64,000 bases of DNA. Source: Neoarius graeffei. Its lineage: Eukaryota; Chordata; Actinopteri; Siluriformes; Ariidae. A program made the translations under genes and the position numbers. The number at the start of each line of letters is the position of its first letter. Position 1 is the stretch's first letter. Positions 47,309-57,666 of the stretch are shown here, one piece after another. The stretch lies in the NCBI RefSeq assembly GCF_027579695.1, contig NC_083574.1, positions 43,135,059 through 43,199,058 of the forward strand. Direction: 5' to 3'. Below the pieces are notes generated by a model. That model saw only the letters and a program-made list of their open reading frames with translations, ran no database searches and was not told where the DNA came from.

Positions 47309-47630
47309 GGTGGCACGGTGGTGTAGTGGTTAGCACTGTTGCCTCACACCAAGAAGGTTCTGGGTTCAAGCCCAGCAGCTGATAAGAGCCTTTCTGTGTG
47401 GAGTTTGCATGTTTTCCACATGTCTGTGTGGGTTTCCTCTGCAGTCCAAAGACATGCAGGTTAGGCTAATTGGTGGCTCTAAATTGACCGTAAGTGTGAA
47501 TGGTTGTTTGTCTCTATGTGTCAGCCTGGTGATGATCAGGTGACTTGTCAAGGTTGTACCCTGCCTGTCAGCCGGGATAGGCTCCAGCTTGCCCGCAACC
47601 CTAAACAGGATAAGCAGTAATGGATGGGTG
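47309..47630 (+). mobile_element. tRNA-headed SINE, diverged
   Basis: Complete but older-looking copy (several substitutions in the B-box region, CTGTCAGCCGGGATAGG variant). Ends AGTAATGGATGGG. Confidence 0.88.
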
Positions 47631-47730
47631 TGGCGACATTAATGTGACATTACAGTATCCATAAGTAACTCCATAAAACTGAAATATATTCATAATGTTT
47701 TGCATATATTTATTTAATAATTAACTCGAT

Positions 47731-47794
47731 GTAAGATAAGATAAACTTTATTCATCCCTCAGTGGGGAAATTTACAATGTGCAAGAAAAATTAT
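47731..47794 (-). repeat. LINE-type 3' tail fragment
   Basis: On the minus strand AATTTCCCCACTGAGGGATG then AATAAAGTTTATCTTATCTT is the common fish retroposon tail ending in (TTATC)n. Only the tail is present, next to the Kolobok-like element. Confidence 0.6.
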
Positions 47795-48023
47795 TTAAAG
47801 GGCACCTGACAGCAAAATTATGCTCTAAAATAGGTTTCTGTAATAAAACTACAAACACCACTGATCACTTTCATGATAGAACTAACCACCAACAGAACGA
47901 AATCAGTAGATTTGTCTTTGTGCGAAGTTGCGTCAATCTGGCCAAGCGCTAAGCCACTGTCAATGGCCGCCATATTTGCTGTGATGTCACATGCAGAATG
48001 ACTGCTCGGCCTTCAAGGCAGCT

Positions 48024-48276
48024 ATGGCCGACGAAACAGAGCGATTTTCTGACCAGTCTTCAGAAACTGAGGTCCTTTTTGAGGTTGACACTGGACATGT
48101 CGGATTACATGAAGATGAAGCAGTGGGTGACATTTTGCCTTATCGTTTTGAGCCGTATCTGGACGATTTGCCTGCAGAAGGCGAGATTTCCGACTCGGGC
48201 ACAGACGACGACGGGCCCAATGCAGAGGACGTCGTGATCCCAGCTGACATCGGGAGGCTACAAAACACTGAATGGT
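48024..48276 (+). pseudogene. N-terminal exon of the element's accessory protein
   Basis: From MADETERFSDQSSETEVLFE the frame runs through ILPYRFEPYLDDLPAEGEIS to ADIGRLQNTEW, then a stop just after a GGTAAT donor-like site. The acidic start with PYRFEP and a closing RLQNxEW is the beginning of P2X7-C-terminus-like zinc-binding proteins common in fish transposons, as I recall them. The downstream exon is missing, replaced by the Tc1-like insertion. An upstream in-frame Met at 47991 is possible. Confidence 0.55.
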
Positions 48277-48280
48277 AATA

Positions 48281-49072
48281 TACTAAGTAACTTTAAAAAC
48301 GCACAATGGAATTCAACACGATATCACTTTAGATCCATGCATATATTTGAAATTTATGATATTGTATGTAATGCACACACATCTTGAAACATCGATAAAG
48401 GACATTTATTGTCAAACTCAAGAATTAATTCACAATAAAAAAAATTCAAAGTGACAGTTGGTCCATGTTCGGACCGTCATGCTGGAGGTTCTGGGTCTGT
48501 GTCGTCCAGGGGTCTCAGCAGCAGTGACTAAGGGTGTCAGGAATCTGTCACGGAGGTGAGCTAGCCTGATGTGCTGATCCTGAACTGGCGTCGTGACTCG
48601 AGGCTGCCCAGGGCGTGGACGATCCCTGGTGCTCCCTGTCTGTCTGTAGCGCTTACTCAAACGGGAAATGGTCGAATGATGAACACCGAAGTGCCGGGCG
48701 ACCTCTGTCTGTGTACTTCCGGCACGCAACATCCTGATGGCCTGTTCACGTTGATTTTGGCTTAGGCGTGGCATCTTCAATAATGACAATTTTCCCATCA
48801 TTTCCCCCGGGTATTTGTAGGCAAGATTGTGTGTGTACAGTGTATGCAAAATTTGTTTGAAAATTAAAGCCTGTCCATGTCATTGACTACCCAAGTCATA
48901 TTGTACGTTATTGAGTACAACTCCCTTAAATTCTGATTTGAGCACAGATTTGGAACTTATTCGGGCGGAATGAAGTTATTTTTCCATTGTGATATATTTC
49001 TTTTCTTCTTGAGATAAACTCAGCACGAATTCAGCAAGTTTTATCAATGTGCGTTTTTAAAGTTACTTAGTG
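48281..49072 (-). mobile_element. Truncated Tc1-like element nested in the Kolobok-like element
   Basis: Inverted ends TACTAAGTAACTTTAAAAAC and complement of CACTAAGTAACTTTAAAAAC, flanked by TA at 48279..48280 and 49073..49074. It is about half the length of a complete Tc1 element. Confidence 0.88.
48430..48774 (-). pseudogene. Tc1-family transposase, N-terminal DNA-binding part only
   Basis: Starts MPRLSQNQREQAIRMLRAGS and contains the helix-turn-helix QTEVARHFGVHHSTISRLSK, then the GRPR-like hook DRPRPGQPRVTT. The catalytic domain with the Asp/Asp/Glu triad is absent, lost to an internal deletion. An upstream in-frame Met at 48849 lies outside the family's usual start. A DNA-binding-only product could in principle compete with a full transposase, but no expression is shown. 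Confidence 0.88.
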
Positions 49073-49420
49073 TATAATAATAATAGATCTAGTCCTTTGG
49101 GGGGGGGGGGGGGCATGCGGACAATATTACCGCACTGATTTTCTTTTAAAAAATATGCTCTCTTGAAAGTTCATGGTCTTTTAGATTTGGGCCGTTTTCT
49201 CACATTTTTATTTGATAAGAATAAAAGCTTCTATGAACTGATGAAATTCAATTGCATGTTAGGCCTATAAGGTCCAGCCAACACAGTATTGCAGTGGAAC
49301 TGTGGCAGAACTTTGAATCATGAACAAATTCACCTATTGCTATTATTTATTAGTAAATATCTCATTACAAGATGGAGATCTACACCGAAAAATCATCAAT
49401 CAACAACTAATCAAACAAGT

Positions 49421-49591
49421 GTCACATGTCTGTCACAGGCCCACCTGTCATTGGGAGTCCACATGTCCCGTGTCCGGCACACTTTGTTTTGCCCACTCTT
49501 CGCGTCTGATGGGATCCTTGGGAAAGGTATACAGACTATACCCGGCTTCCCTGGTGTTTGAGCAAAATCCAGCCACACAACTAGCAGGCAT
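49421..49591 (-). pseudogene. THAP exon of the Kolobok-like transposase, frameshifted
   Basis: MPASCVAGFCSNTREAGYSL then YTFPKDPIRREEWAKQ gives the first C-x4-C half of a THAP domain with the FP and Trp signatures. After a one-base frameshift the next frame reads RTRDMWTPNDRWACDRHV, which supplies the final C-x2-H. The domain is thus complete apart from the shift. It reads inward from the right TTAA end. Confidence 0.75.
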
Positions 49592-50119
49592 ATTCACCAA
49601 AATAAACGACTCAGACGCAAAAATATTCACTTGCAAAGCACTGGTGAACAATGAGAAGTTGAGAAAATGTGTCAGTGGTTCTGCATGTGACGTCATATCC
49701 GCCTTCTTCCTCGGCCGTGGGTTGGCTCACTATGATATCGATTTATCTGTGTGGCGGGCCATTCAAAACGATGGTTGTTACTATTCTGTCGCACGATGTG
49801 TGAAGTAAATATGTCATTTTATTCAGCTCAATATGGCTGAAATTAACAATTTAACATTTTTTGCTGTCAGGAGCCCTTTAACACTGGCAGCGGATTCGAC
49901 ACCAGTCTCCGCCCATTGATTGTGAGAGTCCCTTGGAGGTGCATGCGCATTTTGTGTATTCGGCTGTGAGGAGACGCTCTTTGCTGTGAAAGAGTGATCC
50001 AGGTCCATCATAAGTTAAGAGCAAACTAAAGGACTACTTTGGCTATGATGTTGTTCTGGAAAACCATGTTAGCTTAACAGTGGATCTTAAGCAGCAGTTA
50101 AAGATGCTCTTAGCCTTAA

Positions 50120-50817
50120 AGTGCATATCCTGGACCAATTTTGTTTTTTTTTTTAAATATGAAAATATGTCCCTTTACACACTCATCCAGAAGGGTAATT
50201 TTGCACTTGCCATCTGTCTACAGCAGAAAAAAAATAAAATAAAACACATCTGGAAAAATCCCAAGGGAGTCTGGAGCCAGATTCGTGATGTCACCTGCAG
50301 AACCACCAGCAGGTTGCGAGAGCTTGCATGGTTTCAGTGCACAGTCTGTGTAAACCAAGTTTAGCAGCTAGCGATTTTGCATTAAAATATGGAATTGTCA
50401 CCTGAGTGCAATGTTACTTCACCTTTGGATGCAGAATATAATGAGATGTCAGAATTGGGGCTTCATCTGTTTGGATTTGATGATTCAAGTAGTGAAGACG
50501 ACGGAGACAGCACCGGGGATGTAAATAATACGATCGTTTTCTCATAAACAAACCAGCGCTGACGTAGGATTCAGAAGGAGGCGTCCCACATGTGACGTCA
50601 CGAAAATCAATGTTTGCCGGGAAATCCAAATGGCAAGTTTTTTTCAGAGGCGGACCAATTCACCTCAAATGGCTTGGTTTCAACTGAATTTTTCTGGTAT
50701 TGCGCAAGGTAAAAAAATTGCACAAAATGCAAAATGTGACAGATATTTGACCAAAGTTTAATATAAAATAGGAGAATTACATTGATCTTACTCCTGAATT
50801 TACTCATGATATGCACT
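50120..50817. mobile_element. Second TTAA-flanked (Kolobok-like) MITE in the pile
   Basis: The ends AGTGCATATC and its complement GATATGCACT are flanked by TTAA (50116..50119 and 50818..50821). A 52-codon ORF at 50389..50547 starts MELSPECNVTSPLDAEYNEM and turns acidic (FDDSSSEDDGD), recalling the acidic N-termini of accessory proteins of such elements. Confidence 0.68.
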
Positions 50818-51010
50818 TTAAGAGGCTTTCGGGAAACCCACCCCTGAGCATTTTGACCAAAAATAAATTGGTTCAGAACCTGAAAAGTTGGTTCCTAGTT
50901 GGTACCAAAATATAGTGGGCATGTTATTAGTTTGGAGAGGAAACAGAGAGCAGCAATGGAGAATACAATGGAAAAGGCTACATCTTGAGAAAAAAAATGG
51001 ACCAAAAACA

Positions 51011-51365
51011 TCCATCCACTATCTGTAGCCACTTATCCTGTTCTACAGGGTCGCAGGCAAGCTGGAGCCTATCCCAGCTGACTATGGGTGAGAGGTGGGG
51101 TACACCCTGGACAAGTCGCCAGGTTCTCGCAGGGCTGACACATAGACACAGACAACCATTCACACATTCAATTTAGAGTCACCAGTTAACCTAACCTGCA
51201 TGTCTTTGGACTGTGGGGGAAACCGGAGCACCCGGAGGAAACCCACGCAGACACATGGAGAACATGCAAACTCCACACAGAAAGGCCCTCGCCGGCCACT
51301 GGGCTCAAACCCAGGACCTTCTTGCTGTGAGGCGACAGTGCTAACCACTACACCACCGTGCCACC
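51011..51365 (-). mobile_element. tRNA-headed SINE, full length
   Basis: Perfect 13-bp duplication TGGACCAAAAACA (50998..51010 and 51366..51378). It lies inside the right arm of the outermost pile element. Confidence 0.94.
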
Positions 51366-51613
51366 TGGACCAAAAACAAATATCTGCAATAACAGAAGAA
51401 AAGTTCGCAGGTAATCAATGCACATTGCCATCTTGCTACTAGTGTTTACTCCTGTTGTGTATTGTGCAATGCCCTCTGTTCATGATGCATCCTTGATTAC
51501 AACGGTTCTGCTCAAAACTGATGAAAATGTGGGTTGGTTTGCTAGCTGGCACCAAGGTTCAAAGAATTCTGAAAGGAACCGGTCCAAAAACCCATTTCTT
51601 GATCAAAAAGGGG

Positions 51614-52276
51614 AATGGGAAATCTCCTGTCCTTTACACCTTGGTAGAGACAGAAATTCAACTAATTCCAGCCTTTCAGACAGAACAACCAATATAATAT
51701 TTTTTCTCCAAATGGCCACATGGGGATCAGCTCTTCATAACCTACAAAAGAAAAAAAAAATCTAATTGTGTTGAAAAACAATCACGTTTGGACAATAAGC
51801 TCTTGTAATAAATTCTCAAATCAAACCCAAAATGAAATATGACAAACCTGGATTCCATGAGTCCATGAGTAAATAAGCCTAAGGCTCCACATCCATCCTC
51901 ACTCATTGAGGAGCAGAAGGTTCACAGCCATCCAATCATCAGGGTCTCTAATGGAGAAGGAAAGAGTTCCCTGTTCAGGCCATATCCATCTGAGTCACTC
52001 TCGATTATATGAGCTGAACCAATGTGTTTCATGCCCATAAAGCTCAAAGAATCAGTCTTTTCCGCTTCACTACCTGCACCTGCACACATTTGGTACGCAT
52101 AAGGAAAGGTCAAGGTTGTTTCCAGAAAAGGTGGGAAGCCCTGAAAGCTCTGATTACTCACAGGGGACAGATGACGAAAAGTAGTACATGGGAAATGGAA
52201 GCAACAAAACAATGAAGTCAGATGTTTTGCATAACTTGCATCAGAATGACTAATTTCTTCCCTCAGTAGTGTTTAA
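51614..52276. other. No gene recognised
   Basis: Short ORFs on both strands have no recognisable features. Confidence 0.4.
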
Positions 52277-52339
52277 GACTCATATTTAAGACTTGGTCAT
52301 GCTCAAAGGAGAAACATGACCAAGTCTTAAATAAGAGTC
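52277..52339. repeat. Isolated hairpin, 25-bp arms
   Basis: Arms 52277..52301 and 52315..52339 (left arm starts GACTCATATTTAAGACTTGG) are reverse complements with one mismatch and a 13-base loop. No poly-T or transposon ends nearby. Confidence 0.85.
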
Positions 52340-52399
52340 ATGAACAGATGTTTTACTCTGCAGCTCAGACTAAGAGACCTGAAACGAGACTGTCAGTGA

Positions 52400-52806
52400 T
52401 GGCGTAGCTCACTCCGGCCCCGTCTAGTCCAGAAGGGACAATGTAAAGTGGGCCACCTTGCACAATAAATGTTGCAAGCTATATACAAGCTATATGTAGA
52501 AGCTATATACACTCTAGGAATACCGACCTATTTGCCAGAAAGAATCCAAAACGGTGAGGAATTGACTGAGAATTTTTGTTGAACTGCTCATTAAGGCTTA
52601 ATTAGTCCATAACGTCCATAATAATTGTAATTAAGCAAATCTGGGTAGAAGTTATATGTACCCTAGGTACCCCTACCTTCATGCCAGAAAGAATCAAAAT
52701 CGGTGAAGAATTGAGGGAGAAGAAGCGATTTTCGTGAAATGTGGATGATGCCGGACGGACAACATATGATGGCATAAGCTCATCGCCTATCAGCCGGATG
52801 AGCTAA
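52400..52806. repeat. Dispersed repeat with internal duplication
   Basis: Two related halves each carry CTATATACACTCTAGGAATA-like or TATATGTACCCTAGGTACCC-like text followed by GCCAGAAAGAATCnAAAnCGG. Ends CTCATCGCCTATCAGCCGG. Related to 1..262 at its right end. Class unknown. Confidence 0.5.
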
Positions 52807-53246
52807 TAATAATCTTGAACACTACTGGGTGTTGTTTACATTTCTTTTAAATGAAATCTTTAAATGTATTTATTGTGCCAGCGTCCCTAATACATGTGAT
52901 ATTTTTTTAAAAATATGACTCTTGTTTTCACTCGTCAATTTTACGTGAATCCTTTTAAAAAAATGATTCATTCACTTCCACATGATTTTTTCTTCAAGAT
53001 TCATTTTTCACAGATGATTTTTACTTGTGAGTTTTACACAATTCATTTATTATCACATGCAATTTTACACGATTCCTTTATTTTCATTCAATTGTGATTT
53101 CTACACAATTTGTTTTCATGTGTGATTTTTTTCCTCAATTATTCTTTTATTTTCACATTTGATTTTTATAAACTATTCGTTTATTTTCACTTAATTGTTT
53201 TTCCTCACGGTTCATTTATTAGCAAGTGATTTTTACACATAAATTT
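52807..53246. other. AT-rich imperfect tandem sequence
   Basis: About 52905..53230 repeats the theme TTTTACACAATTCATTTATT / TTTTCACATGATTTTT with drift, suggesting an old minisatellite of roughly 40 bp. No gene. Confidence 0.5.
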
Positions 53247-53617
53247 CATCTCACTATCTCTAGCCGCTTTATCCTGTTCTACAGGGTCGCAGGCAAGCTG
53301 GAGCCTATCCCAGCTGACTACGGGCGAAAGGCGGGGTACACCCTGGACAAGTCGCCAGGTCATCACAGGGCTGACACATAGACACAGACAACCATTCACA
53401 CTCACATTCACACCTACGCTCAATTTAGAGTCACCAGTTAACCTAACCTGCATGTCTTTGGACTGTGGGGGAAACCGGAGCACCCGGAGGAAACCCACGC
53501 GGACACGGGGAGAACATGCAAACTCCGCACAGAAAGGCCCTCGCCGGCCACGGGGCTCGAACCCGGACCTTCTTGCTGTGAGGCGACAGCGCTCACCACT
53601 ACACCACCGTGCCGCCC
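53247..53617 (-). mobile_element. tRNA-headed SINE, full length
   Basis: Perfect 12-bp duplication ACACATAAATTT (53235..53246 and 53618..53629). Close to consensus. Confidence 0.94.
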
Positions 53618-53671
53618 ACACATAAATTTATTTGTTATTTATGGTTTTTCAGAGCATAACATAACTTGTTG

Positions 53672-54038
53672 CAACTTCATTCATTCATTCATTCATTCAT
53701 TAATTCACACATCTTTAGCAAACACTAACTTGTCAGGGTTGTTGTAGATCCAGAGTATATTCCAGGAACATTTCCTGGGCACAGAGTAGGCCTCCAGGCT
53801 CCTTTACACACTCATTCACACTTCGGGGTAATTTAGAGACATCAAACCACCTCCTGGCATGTTTATGGGAGGTGGAAGGAAACCAGAGAACCAGATAAAA
53901 CTTTTTTTTCTTTTGCTGAAATTCTCTTAGAACCCAGGAAAAAAAAACCCATACAGAACACGTGAGACTCCACACAGAATGTAATCTAAGCTCAGGATTG
54001 AAGCAGAGACATGGCTCACTGCACCACTGTGCCACTCT
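53672..54038 (-). mobile_element. Third SINE type, degraded
   Basis: Tail (ATTC)n at the left. Minus-strand body has CATAAACATGCCAGGAGGTG and CTAAATTACCCCGAAGTGTG, and a weak tRNA-like head with a CACAGTGGTGCAGTGAGCC A-box region. Related fragment at 32226..32412. Confidence 0.7.
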
Positions 54039-55188
54039 TGTGTGCAAACGTACTGCATTATAAATCATCTTACATTGTGAATGATTCTTTAGATACCTTA
54101 GCAATGATAACAAGAACGCTGGAGCCTGCTGTATTAGGCTTGGCAACTGGATAGTGCTTCATTAATATCCCTGCATGAATAAAACATTATTTTAAATCCA
54201 CTCTCGTTTGTATTTGGAAAACGTTTTCCTTTTTTCTGGTGAGTTTTATCTGGCAAAAGAAAGAGTTCTCATACAAAAACAAGCACCTCAAACGATTCAT
54301 ATACTTACACTTCTCTTTTAAGTGTGTATTTGGATAAGATGTTCAGGCAGATTTAGGAGCAGGCTGTCATCATTCTGAACTGCTTCGTTCATTCATTCCC
54401 TTTCCTTCTTTTCCTTCTGGCTTCCTTCTGTCGGTCAGCTCTTCATTTGTTTATTTATTTCATCGATTCCTGATACTGTTGTGGACTCACATTCCCTCCA
54501 TCCCTTGAATATTTTAAGCCTTCTTTCTGTTTATGTTTTTCCAATGCAGGATTGTGGTTTTCTCCCAGATCAGTCATAGACAGGACGGGGTCAATAACTG
54601 TCGTTAGAAGGCTTGGATAGCAGTCTGAATCAGGCTTAGTTTACATCCAGCCACCTCTGCTTACCTCATTTACATAATGAAATAATCCTATCCAAGAATT
54701 TCCACTGCACAGGGAAAGCTTGCTGCATTTCATACTGCTAAAGATGAACAGTCCAGTCTTACATTGTTAATGTCAACGTAAACGTGCATTTATTTAATCC
54801 ATCACTATATCTATGTTGGTTCAGCAGTTATATACATAAATGAAATTTGGTCTGCAGTAAATTTCATTTCTTTGGTTCATCGTGAACCTGTGAGTGATGG
54901 GTAATCCATTGCTTATCCCTGTACTGTCGTGTTCAGTGCTTGTCAGTTCTGAATGCGCAGTACTGGAGAATACTACAGATGGCAAGAACAGTCTATGCTT
55001 TGAAAAGCTTTTTAAAGGTTGATAGAAAATGTCTTTTTGTTTTTTTTCCCTAAAAGGCAGTCTGATAATATTTAGCAAGGCGTTCAGTAAAACTAACACA
55101 CTCTCTTGAAGCAAAGACTGTGTTCTACCTTTCGAAGCAGTCTCTATTTGATGCTTATAGCAACGTACTGTAATTATTCCCAGTGCTG
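54039..55188. other. No gene recognised
   Basis: AT-rich unique-looking sequence. The 125-codon minus-strand ORF at 54821..55198 has no recognisable domain. Confidence 0.4.
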
Positions 55189-55337
55189 AATTCTTCATGT
55201 GCCTGTGACGTCACGCTCATTTCCCAACCCGGAAGTCCACCATGTTGGATGATAACAACCAGGAACCAGCGCTTCACGTGTGAGCTGCTGCAACGCTTTG
55301 TGATTTTCTTTTGATTCCATTGCCTTTGAAGAAGACA

Positions 55338-55569
55338 ATGCCTAATTTGTGTGCGGGATATAATTGCGGTCACAAGGCTACTCGTGACAAAGAAAAACGG
55401 TTCTTCAGAATTCCCAAAATAATTAAAAACGGTGACAAAACAGATGAAGACCTGTCCAGAGAATGCTGTGTGTATGCTGTGGTTCAAAAACATACAGTAC
55501 ATTGTAAGGACTTAACTGAGGAAAAAGCGAATTACACCGCGTGTATGTGTGGTGAACACTTTATATCTG
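55338..55569 (+). pseudogene. THAP exon 1
   Basis: Begins MPNLCAGYNCGHKATRDKEK with C-x4-C, then RFFRIPKII, and closes CMCGEHFISG before a GGTAAG donor. The THAP Trp normally seen mid-domain is not evident (the region reads ECCVYAVVQKH), so the fold may be impaired. It splices in phase to the exon beginning at 55660. Confidence 0.8.
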
Positions 55570-55659
55570 GTAAGAGTTCATTGCAAATTAAAGATGTTTT
55601 CCATTGATTAAATTGAGCTTTTGAGCTTTAACATGAAAACTCTGCTTCTCAACTTGCAG

Positions 55660-55847
55660 GAGCACCGGCAAACCTACGCGATAAAACAAATCCAGATTGG
55701 GCACCAACACTCAAATTAGGACACGATAAGATCAAGATGAAAGAAAACTCATCTCGCAGTACTGAAAAGCAACAGGACAAATGAAAGACTGGCCAAGAAA
55801 GCCAGATTAGAAGCAGCGCGAACCTTTGCGAGTTTGGATACACAAGT
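55660..55847 (+). pseudogene. THAP transposase exon 2, frameshifted and cut by a MITE
   Basis: After the acceptor CTTGCAG the frame reads GAPANLRDKTNPDWAPTLKL then GHDKIKMKE. A one-base shift near 55750 is needed to continue as NRTNERLAKKARLEAARTFA then SLDTQ. The MITE starts immediately after, and GENNVGQLCQ-like coding resumes at about 56541. The gene cannot make a full protein. Confidence 0.75.
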
Positions 55848-56540
55848 GCCGCTTTTCCACTACAAACGCGGCTGAGTCGGGCTGAGCCGTGCCGTGCTGA
55901 GTCGAGCTGAGCGGGGCTGTTGGAGTTGCATTTCGACTACAACCGCACTGAACCGTGCTGGCTGGAAGTGGGTGGACACATTGGGTGGAGTTAGCGAAAG
56001 TGGGTGGACGTCAGGTGATGTCGTTAAGCAGCGCAAACAGTGACATCAGTGAGCTTTTAAGCGGTAGTCTCACGACCCGGATAGTAAACAATAAACATGG
56101 AGGACATGGAGTCGTTAGTGTTGCTGGTCTTGGTGCTGTGGCTTGTTGTCGCCGACAACGCGGACAGATACTGGCAAGAGCGTATAGATGAGGCGAGGCG
56201 CATAAGGCTTCAGAAATTCTCGTAATTCGTAATTATTCTCCTTCTGGGTTTGCGGTGTTTACAGATCCCAGCACGCTCGCGGGGCGTGTGTGGGCATGTG
56301 AGGACACTCCTCCTCACCAATCAGTGCACAGGGGAGTGTCTCCTCACGCCCCTAGCCTCACTCGGCACGGCTTGGCTCGCTTCAGCCCCACTCCAAAACG
56401 GTGCGAGTTTTAGGGGCTAAGCAGGGCTGAAACGAGCTGAGTCGTGCTGTTTTTTGGTAGTCGAAACGCGAGCCGTGTCGGGCTGAAGTGAGCTGAAGCG
56501 AGCTGAAGTGAGCTGAAAAAGGGTAGTGGAAAAGGGCCAA
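55848..56540. mobile_element. MITE, copy 2 (GCTGAGTCGGGCTGAG family)
   Basis: End to end similar to 15190..15873, in the same orientation, with differences mainly in the number of GAGCTGAAG-type units at the right end. Confidence 0.82.
56097..56225 (+). other. 42-codon ORF, second MITE copy
   Basis: Same length and start (MEDMESLVLL) as 15456..15584. Four nucleotide differences inside the ORF: three change an amino acid (T to A, N to D, V to I) and one is silent, so there is no sign of strong protein-level constraint between these two copies. Confidence 0.45.
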
Positions 56541-57401
56541 AGGAGAACAATGTGGGTCAACTTTGCCAGGTGACAGATTAGCGATACCGTTCCAGTCACC
56601 CAGTAACTTCAGTATCAGGGTATTCAATTGGTGGTAATGAGGCTAAATCCTCCGTATAACACTGGTTTACAGCCAAAATGCTTCCGAAATAAATATAGTC
56701 AAACTTTACTAATTCTGGGTCGCTGAGAACGAAAATGAAACTTAAAATTGTTTATTGGCTCTAGTTTTCAAGATTGGCTCTATGAATAAATCTATGATTG
56801 GGTTTGAATATTACGGTACCTTCTTTTTTGGCAAAACAATGAATGATGCAATCTGAAGCCGGTATTGCATCATACATGATATCGTTATTCCTAGAAGGTC
56901 ACTGATGATGCAATCATAAGTCAACTTACATCACTTTGCTGAACAAATTGCCCTATATCAGCTCAAACAAAGAAAATCATACAGTGCTATGCATTCGAGA
57001 TTAAGTCTTTGCTTGACAGAAGATGTTCCATTTCATGAATACGAGAGACAAGCTGCCAAAAAGCACTGAGTACACACTGAATAAGGACTAAACCTATTCA
57101 GTACTCATACATACAGTAATTATTATTTTTTGCCATTTGGTTCATGATACATTTTATTTATATAAACTTTTTACTGATTTTCTAGTGTTACATAAAGAGA
57201 ACAGGTGAAATATCATGTAAACCAATCATAAACACATAAAGAGACCTGGGTTTACAATTTATACTTAAAACATTACTATCTACACAATGTACATAAGTAT
57301 AAAATGTAAAATCTTAAATATCTTGGAAGCCGTAGCCAATCAGCTGTTTTAATTGTCATATTTGAATTCAAGACACCAAATTTCATAACAAACAGCCAAT
57401 T

Positions 57402-57656
57402 TCATCTCTGAAGCAGACAACTTCTGAAAAATTGTTGACCAGTGTAATCAGATGGCTTTAACATATTAGAGTCAAAGCCACAAATTTCAACTTTTTCTCT
57501 GAATCTTGACTTGGCAGAGGACTCCAGAGAGCCATAATATTTCGAGAAAGTCAGCGATGCATCACAGTTATTGTTTGCACGAGATGACAGTATGAATTTG
57601 TATATGATCCAACATGGCGGCAGATGCATCACACTGTTTTTGTCACGTGGTTGCAC
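57402..57656 (-). pseudogene. Second protein of the ISL2EU-like element, N-terminal fragment
   Basis: Reads SSRANNNCDASLTFSKYYGS, then AKSRFREKVEICGFDSNMLK and PSDY. The FREKVEICGFD segment aligns with FRYIQKIAVCNGID in the fragment at 16124..16468, and both sit in the same position and orientation relative to their element's right end. The fragment starts close to the TIR, as expected for the first exon. Confidence 0.55.
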
Positions 57657-57666
57657 ACGAAGAATT

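Larger units (their letters stand above)
47799..49877. mobile_element. Kolobok-like transposon with two remnant coding ends
   Basis: The ends AGGGCACCTGACAGCAAAA and complement of AGGGCTCCTGACAGCAAAA are flanked by TTAA (47795..47798 and 49878..49881). A protein exon reads inward from the left and a THAP exon inward on the minus strand from the right. TTAA plus THAP fits the Kolobok superfamily. The interior has been deleted and a Tc1-like element inserted at 48281..49072. Confidence 0.78.
41925..50847. mobile_element. Second layer: element with TCAGGGGTRGGYTTCCCG ends (tentative)
   Basis: The left end TCAGGGGTAGGCTTCCCGA (41925) and the right end, complement of TCAGGGGTGGGTTTCCCGA (50828..50847), are inverted. 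Both halves contain CTTAAG/GCTCTTA-type motifs (41960..42060 and 50005..50115). It contains all features listed between 42204 and 50817. Target-site duplication not resolved. Confidence 0.5.
41864..51613. mobile_element. Outer layer of a nested pile: Harbinger-like MITE split by later insertions (tentative)
   Basis: The left end CCCCTTTTCGACCAAC...GAACAGGTTCTG (41864..41924) is matched on the complement by CCCCTTTTTGATCAAG...GGACCGGTTCC at about 51570..51613. Its interior seems to resume at GAGCATTTTGACC (50847). About 8.9 kb of other elements lie between. The two halves are matched by eye only. Confidence 0.45.
55189..57666. mobile_element. Second THAP (ISL2EU-like) transposon, invaded by the same MITE
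   Basis: The left end AATTCTTCATGTGC and complement right end AATTCTTCGTGTGC are inverted, and GTGACGTCAC or CACGTGAC follows as in the element at 14766..16545. THAP exons 1 and 2 read inward from the left. A protein fragment reads inward on the minus strand from the right. The CCATGTTGGAT block just inside each end is also mirrored. Confidence 0.68.

Noticed and set aside
322..53617. Recurring ORFs with shared peptides such as GFLRVLRFPPQSKDMQVRLT, which look like a protein family
   Set aside because: They are translations of the SINE body on either strand, have no consistent start, and occur wherever a SINE lies.
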